A stretch of 13,904 bases of DNA from CAKTOF01 sp964523945 (GCA_964523945.1 CAZGBU010000049.1:1-13904); one strand, 5' to 3'. Shown: positions 6,533 to 13,827, counted from the first letter of the stretch. Notes: generated by a model not told the origin, from the letters alone. Translations and numbers: made by a program.

Positions 6533-6537
6533 TTGAC
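6528..6537. promoter_or_regulatory. palindrome formed by two abutting -35 boxes
   Basis: GTCAATTGAC is a perfect 10-bp palindrome centred on the junction of the two divergent -35 boxes (6527-6532 and 6533-6538). The geometry follows from the sequence; that the two polymerases exclude each other, or that a regulator binds here, is inference. Confidence 0.6.
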
Positions 6538-6561
6538 AACGCGGCCGGCACGCAATAAAAT
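6533..6561 (+). promoter_or_regulatory. promoter of pepV
   Basis: A perfect -35 box TTGACA (6533-6538), a 17-bp spacer and a -10 box TAAAAT (6556-6561) are present. Transcription would start near 6568, leaving a short leader of about 19 bases that holds little more than the ribosome binding site. Confidence 0.87.
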
Positions 6562-6586
6562 GGTAGCCGGGAAAGGAGCCGATTGT

Positions 6587-7990
6587 ATGGATTATAAAGC
6601 ACAGATCGAGCAATATTTTGCCGAACACACGGATGAGATGATTGAGGATATCAAGCGCTTGGTCCGGATCCCGAGTGACCGTGGCGCAGCGCAGCCCGGT
6701 ATGCCGTACGGAGAGGGGCCGAAGCGCGCGCTTGACGAGGCGCTTGCGCTGGCAGAGCGCTATGGATTTGCCGTGACCAATTACGACAACTATGTCGGCG
6801 CAGCGGATCTCGGCCCGGCCGAACCGGGGCTGGATATTCTGGCGCATCTGGACGTGGTGCCGGTTGCGAATAACTGGACGGTCTGCGACCCGTTCGACCC
6901 TGTCGTAAAGGACGGCTGCATTTATGGCCGCGGCACGGCCGACGACAAAAGCCCTGCCGTTGCGGCGCTGTATGCGCTGCGCTGCGTCCAGTCGCTGGGC
7001 GTCCCGCTGTGCTGCCGTATCCGCTGGATCGTCGGTACCGATGAGGAGTGCGGCTCGAGCGATATCGCCTATTATTACACGCGTGAGCCGGAGGCACCGA
7101 TGACCTTTTCACCGGACGCGGTATTCCCGGTGATCAACCTGGAAAAGGGAATGCTGTCCACCCAGATCACCGCGCAGTATGCCGAAAGCACAAGCGGCGC
7201 ACGGCTGATTTCGGTCAACAGCGGCATGAAGTCCAACGTCATCCCCGAATCGGCGCTGGCCGTGATCGCGGGCATGACGGCGGCTGAGGCGCAGCCTGTT
7301 TGCACAGAGGCTGCTGCGCGGCTCGGCATGTCGTTCACACTTTCGGAACACGACGGCCTGCTGCATCTTGCGGCAAAGGGGGCAGGCGGTCATGCGGCGT
7401 TCCCGGCAGGGGCAAACAATGCGCTGACCGGTATGCTGGACGTACTGGCGCATCTGCCGCTGGACGGCGGTTTGGCGCAGGCGGTGCGCGCGCTGCATGC
7501 GCTGTTCCCGCATGGCGATTGGGCAGGCAAGGCGCTTGGCGTCGCAATGGAGGACGAGATTTCCGGCGCGCTGACGATTTGCCTGAACATGCTCTCGGCC
7601 GATGAGCGGTCGATGACCGCAACGTACGACAGCCGTATGCCGGTCTGCGCAACAAAGGAAACCGTCTATGACGTCATCGCATCGCGCTGCGCAGCAGCCG
7701 GCCTCGTGATGGCTGAGGCAAAGATGGTCGCGCCACACTATGTGCCGGCGGATTCTGATTTTATCCGAACGCTGCTGCGCGCGTATGAGGACTGGACGGG
7801 ACAGCCGGGTGAGTGCCTTGCGATCGGCGGCGGCACCTATGTCCATTCGCTGAAAAACGGTGTGGCGTTCGGATGTACAATGCCGGGTGTAGACAACCGC
7901 GAGCACGGAGCGGACGAGTTTGCCGTCATCTCGGATCTGGTCACCGCCGGCAAGATCTTTGCACAGGCGATGATCGACCTGTGCAGCTGA
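6587..7990 (+). CDS. pepV: M20 family dipeptidase, PepV / Sapep type
   Basis: This cytoplasmic metallo-dipeptidase cleaves a broad range of dipeptides in the last step of peptide use. The 467 residues match PepV length. The N-terminal catalytic domain shows H87 (in LAHLDV, followed by D89), D119 in GRGTADDK, E153/E154 in GTDEE, and D177 in FSPDAVFP. The last ligand is H440 in PGVDNREHGADE. These correspond closely to the five zinc ligands known from Lactobacillus PepV (H87, D119, E154, D177, H439). The lid domain lies between, at about 190-380. I chose ATG 6587 because AAAGGAG (6572-6578) lies 8 bases upstream; earlier in-frame codons lie in the promoter. Its terminator follows within 10 bases of the stop. 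The gene diverges from the PAQR-like gene and converges on the ThrE-like gene. Confidence 0.95.
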   Translation: MDYKAQIEQYFAEHTDEMIEDIKRLVRIPSDRGAAQPGMPYGEGPKRALDEALALAERYGFAVTNYDNYVGAADLGPAEPGLDILAHLDVVPVANNWTVCDPFDPVVKDGCIYGRGTADDKSPAVAALYALRCVQSLGVPLCCRIRWIVGTDEECGSSDIAYYYTREPEAPMTFSPDAVFPVINLEKGMLSTQITAQYAESTSGARLISVNSGMKSNVIPESALAVIAGMTAAEAQPVCTEAAARLGMSFTLSEHDGLLHLAAKGAGGHAAFPAGANNALTGMLDVLAHLPLDGGLAQAVRALHALFPHGDWAGKALGVAMEDEISGALTICLNMLSADERSMTATYDSRMPVCATKETVYDVIASRCAAAGLVMAEAKMVAPHYVPADSDFIRTLLRAYEDWTGQPGECLAIGGGTYVHSLKNGVAFGCTMPGVDNREHGADEFAVISDLVTAGKIFAQAMIDLCS

Positions 7991-8000
7991 AAATCACAAA

Positions 8001-8025
8001 AAGCACGCTGCTTAGCAGCGTGCTT
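8001..8025. terminator. bidirectional terminator after pepV (left copy at the gap)
   Basis: An 11-bp stem (8001-8011 with 8015-8025) has a TTA loop, AAAAA on its left and CTTTCTT on its right. It lies 10 bases after the pepV stop. The same hairpin reappears at 8156-8180, where it serves the convergent ThrE-like gene. The two copies are probably one genomic element. Confidence 0.85.
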
Positions 8026-8055
8026 CTTTCTTATACCGCAATGCGGCGGATTGTT
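8001..8055. repeat. 55-bp direct repeat, left copy, ending at the N gap
   Basis: These 55 bases are identical to 8156-8210, and each copy lies exactly against the run of N. The left copy contains the terminator and the last codons of the convergent ThrE-like gene. This is best read as the same sequence at the ends of two contigs that were not merged. Confidence 0.95.
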
Positions 8056-8155
8056 NNNNNNNNNNNNNNNNNNNNNNNNNNNNNNNNNNNNNNNNNNNNN
8101 NNNNNNNNNNNNNNNNNNNNNNNNNNNNNNNNNNNNNNNNNNNNNNNNNNNNNNN
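8056..8155. other. 100-N assembly gap
   Basis: Exactly 100 N, the conventional size for a scaffold gap of unknown length. Because the two flanks are identical for 55 bases, the real gap is probably zero or negative: removing 8056-8210 would leave pepV and the ThrE-like gene converging with 40 bases between stops. Confidence 0.97.
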
Positions 8156-8210
8156 AAGCACGCTGCTTAGCAGCGTGCTTCTTTCTTATACCGCAATGCG
8201 GCGGATTGTT
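8156..8210. repeat. 55-bp direct repeat, right copy, starting at the N gap
   Basis: Identical to 8001-8055. It contains the hairpin (8156-8166 with 8170-8180) and the last eight codons plus stop of the ThrE-like gene, which continues without break to the right of this copy. On the minus strand the hairpin follows the ThrE-like stop after five bases and acts as its terminator. Confidence 0.95.
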
Positions 8211-9400
8211 TTTCGGAGCAACAGCATCAGAATCGACGAGAACAATACGCCAACGGCGATGCCAACCGCTGCGTGCACCGTCTCAATGCCGTAGTGCACA
8301 AAGTCAGCGCTGTTGCCAGCCACCATCGAGGTCATCGTATAATAGAGGCCTGCGCCGGGCAGCAGCGGGATCAGGCCCGGAATCAGAAACACCGTGGCAG
8401 GGGCATGCAGTGCTCGCGCCGACAGCTCGGCGTATGCGCCGGCAAAGATGGCGGAAACCATGTAACTCACAAGCCGGTTCCCCGTTTTTGCCTCGCACAG
8501 CAGATAGATGGCAATGGTCAGCACGCTGCCGAGCACGGCGGGCAGCAGCCGCCGCCGGCGAATGTGGAAGAACAGCGAGAAACCAAGCGTGCCAAAGCCG
8601 GCAAAGATGATCTGTATCGCGGGCCCAGCCGTGCCGCTGCCGTATGTGGCCGGCCAGATTAAAAGCGGCACAGCGAAGCCCACGGCAATGGCAACAGCAG
8701 TCAGAATCGCATCCACAGTGCGCAGACAGCCGGTCATCGTATCGCCCAGCAGCATGTCGCGCAGGCCGTTGATCAGGATCAGCCCCGGGATCTGCAGCAT
8801 GATGTCGCCAATCATAATCTTGTCCGGCTGCAGCATGGGGATCAGCTGCCCGGCGCCGCTGGCCAACAGACCCATCAGCATGGCGGTCAACAGTGTATAG
8901 ACCAGATGGTTCGGCAGGTGGGGACGGAGCAGCCGGTCGCTGCACCAGAGCAGCGCGCCGATGGCCGCCGCGGCCAGCGCATCGGCCCAGCCGCCACCGA
9001 AAAACAGACAGAAGCCGCCCGCACCGAGTAGGTAACCCAGCCCGGTCAGCCACTGTTCCCGGTGTGGCAGCGGCACATTCAGCGCGCGTACGGACGAGAG
9101 CGCCTGCTCCGGCGGCGGCGTGCAGCGACAGATGCGGCGAGACAGATCATTGAAGGCCTCGAGCCGCCCGAGGTCAGTGGAAAAGGATGTGACGCGGCGG
9201 CTCTCGGTTCGGCTGCCTGCGCCATGCCCGACTGTGGCAAGAATCAGCGAGTTGATGGAGAAGACCTCCACCTGCTTGGCACCATAGGCACGGTTGATGC
9301 GGTCAATGGTATCCTCGACGCGGTGCACGTCCGCACCGCTGCGCAGCATCGCCTCGCCGATATCGAGCGAGACGGAGAGCGCGTCCGGCGCTGTCTGCAT
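8186..9400 (-). CDS. threonine/serine exporter, ThrE family, both domains fused
   Basis: This integral membrane protein is predicted to export L-threonine and L-serine. The 404 residues contain both halves of the ThrE architecture. The N-terminal part is a soluble DUF1212-type region with the LDIGEAMLRSGADVHRVEDT motif (about 12-31), then about five membrane helices (about 120-250). The second, ThrE_2/DUF3815-type half has further helices and the hallmark FLIPGLIPLLPGAGLYY near residue 350. Many Firmicutes encode these halves as two genes; here they are one, as in Corynebacterium ThrE. I chose ATG 9398-9400 because AAAGGAGG (minus strand of 9408-9415) lies 7 bases upstream. An ATG eight codons earlier overlaps that site. 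Its own promoter lies at 9446-9474. The stop codon is in the 55-bp repeat beside the gap, but the frame is intact on the right side. Confidence 0.92.
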   Translation of the reverse strand: MQTAPDALSVSLDIGEAMLRSGADVHRVEDTIDRINRAYGAKQVEVFSINSLILATVGHGAGSRTESRRVTSFSTDLGRLEAFNDLSRRICRCTPPPEQALSSVRALNVPLPHREQWLTGLGYLLGAGGFCLFFGGGWADALAAAAIGALLWCSDRLLRPHLPNHLVYTLLTAMLMGLLASGAGQLIPMLQPDKIMIGDIMLQIPGLILINGLRDMLLGDTMTGCLRTVDAILTAVAIAVGFAVPLLIWPATYGSGTAGPAIQIIFAGFGTLGFSLFFHIRRRRLLPAVLGSVLTIAIYLLCEAKTGNRLVSYMVSAIFAGAYAELSARALHAPATVFLIPGLIPLLPGAGLYYTMTSMVAGNSADFVHYGIETVHAAVGIAVGVLFSSILMLLLRKTIRRIAV

Positions 9401-9445
9401 GGCGAAGCCTCCTTTGCAGATCAAGAGCAGCGAGCTGCCTGTCCC

Positions 9446-9474
9446 ATACTATCATTGTGCCGCGGCGCTGTCAA
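9446..9474 (-). promoter_or_regulatory. promoter of the ThrE-like gene
   Basis: On the minus strand there is a perfect -35 box TTGACA (9469-9474), a 17-bp spacer and a -10 box TAGTAT (9446-9451). The ribosome binding site lies about 30 bases downstream. Confidence 0.84.
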
Positions 9475-9498
9475 CGTGACACGTGAAAACGGTTGACA
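9469..9498. promoter_or_regulatory. inverted repeat spanning the divergent -35 boxes of the ThrE-like and AbgA-like genes
   Basis: TGTCAAC (9469-9475) and GTTGACA (9492-9498) form a 7-bp inverted repeat that includes both -35 boxes. The 16 bases between contain CGTGACACG and the palindrome CACGTG. The repeat arises partly because both -35 boxes are TTGACA, but the inner symmetry is extra and could be an operator. Confidence 0.45.
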
Positions 9499-9520
9499 AT
9501 TTTCACCGGCGCATTATGAT
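9493..9520 (+). promoter_or_regulatory. promoter of the AbgA-like gene
   Basis: A perfect -35 box TTGACA (9493-9498), a 16-bp spacer and a -10 box TATGAT (9515-9520) are present. The leader of about 45 bases contains a small hairpin (TGCCC 9534-9538 with GGGCA 9546-9550), too weak to be called a terminator. Confidence 0.82.
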
Positions 9521-9570
9521 AGAAAGAAACAACTGCCCGTGCATTGGGCACCGCGAAAGGAAGAACGGCA

Positions 9571-10878
9571 ATGGATGAGAAGAAATGGGACAGCGGACAG
9601 CTTGACGCGTCGCTGATCGCGCTGCGGCGTGATCTGCACCGTCACCCAGAAGTGGCGTGGACGGAATACTGGACAACGGCACACATCATTTCGATCCTGC
9701 ATGCGGCTGGGATCCGTGTCGAATACGGTGCGGCCATCCACAATGCCGCTTCGCTCTCCCAGCTCCCGGATGAGCAGACGATGCGCGATCGCATGGAGCG
9801 CGCGGTACGCGACGGTGCGGATCCCGCCATCGTTGCGCAGCTCGCCGGCGGCTGCACAGGCTGCGTCGCGTATATCGACGGTGCAAAGCCCGGGCCGACC
9901 GTGGCGATCCGTGTAGACATCGACGCCCTGGCGGTGACAGAGAGCGACACACCCGCGCACCGGCCGGCTGCGCAGGGGTTTTCCTCCTGCTATGACGGGC
10001 AGATGCACGCCTGCGGCCACGACGCGCATGCGTCGATCGGCGTTGGCGCAGCGCTGCTGCTGCATGCGCGGCGCGGCGATCTCTGCGGCCGGGTGAAGAT
10101 TCTGTTTCAGCCGTCAGAAGAGATCATGCGCGGTGCACAGAGCATGGTGGATGCCGGCCTGCTCGACGATGTGGACTACTTCTTCGGCGGCCATGTCGGG
10201 CTGCATCTGTTCGAGACAGGCGTGGTCGCAGCCGGATGTCACGGTATCCTGGCATCGACGAAATTCAATGTCCAGTTCTACGGCAAGAGCGCGCACTCCG
10301 GTGCAAGTCCCCACCAGGGCCGCAACGCGCTGGCCGCGGCAGCTTGCGCCGCGCTTAATATGCTGGCGATTGCACGCCACGGCGACGGCGCGAGCCGTGT
10401 CAACGTCGGTGTGCTGCATGCCGGCACAGCGCGCAATGTCATCCCGGACTGCGCCGAGCTGTGGGCGGAGACGCGCGGCCTGACGACGCCGATCAACGAC
10501 TATATGGATGAGGCTGCCGACCGCGTCTGCCGTGCGGCGGCCGAGATGTACGGCTGTACCTATGAGCGCGAAGTGCTGCTGCGCAGCGAAAGCGCCGAGA
10601 GTGACCCGGCGCTTGTGGACTGGATTGTGCGGCATGCGCTGGAGGCGGCAGGCATCAGGCGGGTGGAACCGACGGCCTATTTCGGCGCGTGCGAGGATGT
10701 GGCGGTGATGATGCGCCGCGTGCAGGCGCATGGCGGCAAGGCGGCGGAGCTGATGTATGGCACGCCGATCGCCGCCGATCACCACAACGGCCGATTTGAT
10801 ATCGACGAGGCGGTGATCCCGCTCTCGGCGCATCTGCTGGCGGATCTGGCCATGAAAGCTGCGGCCGAGCGGCCTTAA
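9571..10878 (+). CDS. M20 family amidohydrolase, AbgA-like (p-aminobenzoyl-glutamate hydrolase subunit A type)
   Basis: This metal-dependent amidohydrolase is related to E. coli AbgA, which with AbgB releases glutamate from the folate breakdown product p-aminobenzoyl-glutamate. Its 435 residues are almost the same length as AbgA (about 436). Visible features are DLHRHPEVAWTEY (21-33), VDIDALAVTES (115-125), the metal site MHACGHDAH with C148 and H150, FQPSEE with E183/E184, GGHVG with H208, the dimerisation-domain motifs FYGKSAHSG and GASRVNVGVLHAGTARNV, and the C-terminal ADHHNGRFD. All ligands are present. ATG 9571 has AAAGGAAG upstream. No AbgB or AbgT transporter gene is in the window, so a one-subunit enzyme with a different N-acyl or aminoacyl substrate is equally possible. 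It stands alone on its promoter and converges on the flippase gene with 31 bases between stops. Confidence 0.9.
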   Translation: MDEKKWDSGQLDASLIALRRDLHRHPEVAWTEYWTTAHIISILHAAGIRVEYGAAIHNAASLSQLPDEQTMRDRMERAVRDGADPAIVAQLAGGCTGCVAYIDGAKPGPTVAIRVDIDALAVTESDTPAHRPAAQGFSSCYDGQMHACGHDAHASIGVGAALLLHARRGDLCGRVKILFQPSEEIMRGAQSMVDAGLLDDVDYFFGGHVGLHLFETGVVAAGCHGILASTKFNVQFYGKSAHSGASPHQGRNALAAAACAALNMLAIARHGDGASRVNVGVLHAGTARNVIPDCAELWAETRGLTTPINDYMDEAADRVCRAAAEMYGCTYEREVLLRSESAESDPALVDWIVRHALEAAGIRRVEPTAYFGACEDVAVMMRRVQAHGGKAAELMYGTPIAADHHNGRFDIDEAVIPLSAHLLADLAMKAAAERP

Positions 10879-10909
10879 ACCGGATGCAAAACAGCGCCGC
10901 GTGGCCGGT

Positions 10910-12451
10910 TCAGTTCTGTGTGCCGCCGCTCTGCCGGAGTGCACCGAGCAGCCAGCGCAGATCGTCCCGCCGGAACGTACCGGTGATAAAAATCAGCGCG
11001 GCGAACAGCGCAAGGAATACGCCGCCGTAGATGCCGATGGCGCCAAGCAGCGATGCGACCGGAAAGCCCGATGCGAACAGCCGCGCGCCAAGCAGTGCGC
11101 CGAGCATGCACGCAATCGTCTGGAATGTAAACCGGAATGTCGGTTCGTAGCCGGTCACTTTGAGCAGGCGTGTAATGGACAGATAAAAGTTGACTGCATG
11201 GGAGACGGTAAAGCTGAACACATACCCGCCGATTCCGTAGCGCGGCAATAAAAACAGCAGCATCACGACGTCCATCAGGCTGGTGATGGTATTGTAGCGA
11301 ACGCACTGCACCTGCTGATCAAGTCCTTTGTGCATCCCGTCGACAATGGCGTCGAGGTAGAGCATCGGTACGAGCGGCGCGAGCAGGAGCAGGTACTGCC
11401 CCGCCTCGTCGGACTGGTACAGAAGCTGTCCCATCGGGGCGCTGGTGCAGAACAAAAACCCCGAGACGGCGCATGAAAACAACAGCGTCATGCGCAGGCA
11501 TCGGTGTGTCAGATAACGGATGCGGCCCGCCCGGCCGCCGGCGGCCGCACCGGCCAGTTCCGGTACCAGCAGATCAGCGAGCGAATAGAGCACACAGGCC
11601 GGAAACATCAGCACCGGAAACACCATGCCATGGATTGCGCCATAGGCGGAGATGGACTGTTCATACGACCCGCTTGCGCGCGAGAGGCCGCGAGGGATCA
11701 GCAGGTGTTCCAGCGTGGACAGCCCCGAGCGCAGATATTCATTCAGTGCAAGTGGAACGGCCAGCCGCACCAGCCGCCGTCCCATATGCAGCGGCTCGCG
11801 TGTCGGGCGCATGACCCGCCGGTCACGCCGGTACAGCCACCAGATGACAACCAGCGAAAGGGCGGACGCTACGCTGCTGCCGCCGACAATTGCGCAGCAC
11901 GAGCGCTCGGTATCCGTACCCGCCCACAGCAGCAGCGCGCCGATCGTCAAAAAGATCGATACGAGCCGCTCTGCGATTTCCACGACGACCATCCGGCCGA
12001 TTTTCCCAACTGCCGTGAAATAGCCGCCCATGACGCCCCACAGACACGATACCGGCAGAAACAGTCCCATGATCCGCAGGCTTGAGGCTGCACGCACGTC
12101 CAGGATCCAGACGCGCGCGATATAGTCTGACAGGAAAACCACAGCGGCGCCGACCACGCACGAGACGGTCAGACCATAGCGCAGGCAGCAGGTCATGGCC
12201 CGCCGGATGCCGCCCGGACGGTGCCGGCCGTGTTCTTCCGCGCACAGATACATCGCGGCCACGCGCACGCCGGAGGTGCCGACGGTCACGATCAGCGTTC
12301 CAACGGTCATAGTCAGCTGCAGCAGGCCGATGCCCGCTGCCCCGACCAGGTGGGAAATATAAACCTGGAACATCATGCTCACCACGCGCATGGCAAGGTT
12401 GGCCGCGGTGAGCAGAATGGCGCTTTGCAGGATCGAATGGCGTCTGGACAA
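10910..12451 (-). CDS. oligosaccharide/lipid flippase of the MOP superfamily, SpoVB-like
   Basis: This polytopic membrane protein is predicted to flip lipid-linked sugar intermediates; the closest named relative appears to be SpoVB, needed for spore cortex synthesis. The 513 residues match SpoVB (about 518). The N-terminus has the family pattern: a basic start, SAILLTAANLAMRVVSMMF as helix 1, then VGAAGIGLLQLTMTV. About 13-14 hydrophobic helices can be counted, with a basic cytoplasmic tail. The start is TTG 12449-12451, giving (M)SRRHSIL; an AGGGGG ribosome binding site (minus strand of about 12459-12464) lies 7-8 bases upstream. That site is inside one arm of a strong hairpin. It is the second visible gene of a leftward operon, 50 bases after the dehydratase-family gene. 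A role in spores is inference only, as no other sporulation gene is visible. Confidence 0.88.
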   Translation of the reverse strand: MSRRHSILQSAILLTAANLAMRVVSMMFQVYISHLVGAAGIGLLQLTMTVGTLIVTVGTSGVRVAAMYLCAEEHGRHRPGGIRRAMTCCLRYGLTVSCVVGAAVVFLSDYIARVWILDVRAASSLRIMGLFLPVSCLWGVMGGYFTAVGKIGRMVVVEIAERLVSIFLTIGALLLWAGTDTERSCCAIVGGSSVASALSLVVIWWLYRRDRRVMRPTREPLHMGRRLVRLAVPLALNEYLRSGLSTLEHLLIPRGLSRASGSYEQSISAYGAIHGMVFPVLMFPACVLYSLADLLVPELAGAAAGGRAGRIRYLTHRCLRMTLLFSCAVSGFLFCTSAPMGQLLYQSDEAGQYLLLLAPLVPMLYLDAIVDGMHKGLDQQVQCVRYNTITSLMDVVMLLFLLPRYGIGGYVFSFTVSHAVNFYLSITRLLKVTGYEPTFRFTFQTIACMLGALLGARLFASGFPVASLLGAIGIYGGVFLALFAALIFITGTFRRDDLRWLLGALRQSGGTQN

Positions 12452-12457
12452 ACGAAC

Positions 12458-12489
12458 ACCCCCTGTCCCAATCCTATGGGACAGGGGGT
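12458..12489 (-). promoter_or_regulatory. 13-bp hairpin that buries the flippase ribosome binding site
   Basis: A perfect 13-bp inverted repeat (arms 12458-12470 and 12477-12489, 6-base loop) lies between the dehydratase-family stop and the flippase TTG start. On the leftward mRNA the second arm ends in AGGGGGT, the only Shine-Dalgarno candidate for the flippase, so folding would hide it. The poly-T run lies before the hairpin on this strand, not after it, so it does not look like a terminator for the leftward operon. Confidence 0.7.
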
Positions 12490-12501
12490 AAAAAATATGC
12501 G

Positions 12502-13827
12502 TCAGACGATGGCCGGTTCGCGCGGCGCTTTCTGCGCGGCTTCGCGGCCGGATTCGGTCGCGGTCTGCTGCGTGCGCTGTGCGTTGGCGAGCATCAGCTT
12601 GATGCGGTTTTCCTGGTTGATGCGTGTCGCGCTGGGATCATAGTCGATGGCCACGATGTTTGCGCCTGGATGATCGTCTTTGATCTTGCGAATCATGCCC
12701 TTGCCGGCGACGTGGTTCGGCAGGCAGCCGAACGGCTGCGCGCAGACGATGTTCGGAACGCCCAGCTCGATCAGGTCGAGCATCTCGGCGGTCAGCAGCC
12801 AGCCCTCGCCCATCTTGTTGCCATAGCCCAGATAGCCTTTGACTCCTTCTTTCAGATGCGAAAACGGCTTCATCACCCGGAATTGCGGGTGTCGTGCAAG
12901 AGCATGGATCAGGTCGTGCTGCAGCGAGCCGGCATATTTCTCCGCGACGTTCATCGCGAGCTTTTTAATCATTTTTCCACCGTAGAGATCGACGTCAACG
13001 CTGCGGTTGTCGACCTTGAAGATCAGAAAATCGGCCAGTCCCGGCACAACCGGTTCGGCACCCTCGGAGAGCAGGAACTCCTCCAGGTTGTTGTTGCCGA
13101 GCGAGGAGTATTTGACAAAGATCTCACCGACGATGCCGACCGGTATTTTTTTCTCGCCGGTCTGCTCGATGGCGGCAAAGTCGGCCGCGATGGCAGCGAG
13201 GTTTTTGCGGAATGTCGCGCGGCGCATGCTGCCGCGCTCGTCAAAGCCGTTGACCAGCCGGTCTTTCCATTGTTCAACGAGCGCATCGGTTGTGCCGGGC
13301 ACAACCTCATACGGCTTACACTGGTTGGCCAGCCACATGAGCATATCGCCGTAGTATACCGCATAGATCAGCCGCCGCAGCAGCTTGAAGGAAAGCTGGA
13401 AGCCCGGGTTCTTTTCCAGCCCAGACAGGTTGAGTGAGACGACCGGAACAAATTCCAGGCCTGCCTTGACAAGCGCCTTGCGCAGCAGGTGGATGTAGTT
13501 GGAAGCGCGGCAGCCGCCGCCGGTCTGTGTGATGAGCAGTGCGACCTTGTGCGGATCGAACTGCCCCGACTGCACCGCATCGATCAGCTGGCCGATGACG
13601 AGCAGAGCGGGATAACAGGTGTCGTTGTGGACGTATTTCAGGCCGGTTTCCACAACGGTGCGGGTATCATTGTTCAGCTGCGCCGTATGGAAACCCTCCA
13701 GATCCAGGCACTTCTTGAACATGCCGAAGTGGATTGGGAGCATCTGCGGGATCAGCAGCGTATATTCTTCTTTCATTTCCTGCGTGAACAGCAGGCGGCC
13801 GGTTTCATCGTAAATCAGTTGTGCCAT
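12502..13827 (-). CDS. 2-hydroxyacyl-CoA dehydratase family protein (DUF2229-type, activase-associated)
   Basis: This 441-residue cytoplasmic protein resembles the C-terminal part of the large Firmicutes acyl-CoA dehydratase activase-related proteins, related to the D subunit of 2-hydroxyglutaryl-CoA dehydratase. Likely iron-sulfur ligands are C71 in NDTCYPA, C106 in TQTGGGCRASNY, and C362 and C368 in CAQPFGCLPNHV. The last motif with GKGMIRKI is characteristic. GEIFVKYSSLGNNNLEEFL (234-252) resembles the conserved GE-hydrophobic segment of this family. The tail after about 418 is low in complexity and charged. ATG 13825-13827 has AAGGA about 9 bases upstream. It follows another gene by 30 bases; relatives are often encoded next to or fused with a BcrAD/BadFG-type activase ATPase, so the edge gene may be that partner. 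The physiological substrate is unknown for these stand-alone homologues. Confidence 0.85.
   Translation of the reverse strand: MAQLIYDETGRLLFTQEMKEEYTLLIPQMLPIHFGMFKKCLDLEGFHTAQLNNDTRTVVETGLKYVHNDTCYPALLVIGQLIDAVQSGQFDPHKVALLITQTGGGCRASNYIHLLRKALVKAGLEFVPVVSLNLSGLEKNPGFQLSFKLLRRLIYAVYYGDMLMWLANQCKPYEVVPGTTDALVEQWKDRLVNGFDERGSMRRATFRKNLAAIAADFAAIEQTGEKKIPVGIVGEIFVKYSSLGNNNLEEFLLSEGAEPVVPGLADFLIFKVDNRSVDVDLYGGKMIKKLAMNVAEKYAGSLQHDLIHALARHPQFRVMKPFSHLKEGVKGYLGYGNKMGEGWLLTAEMLDLIELGVPNIVCAQPFGCLPNHVAGKGMIRKIKDDHPGANIVAIDYDPSATRINQENRIKLMLANAQRTQQTATESGREAAQKAPREPAIV

Noticed and set aside
8001..8210. Two copies of a repeat with an interval, considered as a CRISPR pair, insertion-sequence ends or attachment sites
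   Set aside because: There are only two copies, each touching the N run exactly, and they contain gene coding sequence and a terminator. A contig overlap explains all of this.
10876..10910. Possible terminator between the AbgA-like gene and the convergent flippase (AACCGG 10878-10883 with CCGGTT 10905-10910)
   Set aside because: The stem is only 6 bp with a 21-base loop and no T-run on either strand. I see no convincing terminator in this 31-base gap.
10910..12085. Several plus-strand open frames opposite the flippase
   Set aside because: Composition is Arg/Pro/Gln-rich and the opposite strand encodes clear membrane helices.
12670..13437. A 255-codon open frame on the plus strand within the dehydratase-family gene
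   Set aside because: It is the antisense shadow of a gene with conserved cysteine motifs and shows no independent signals.
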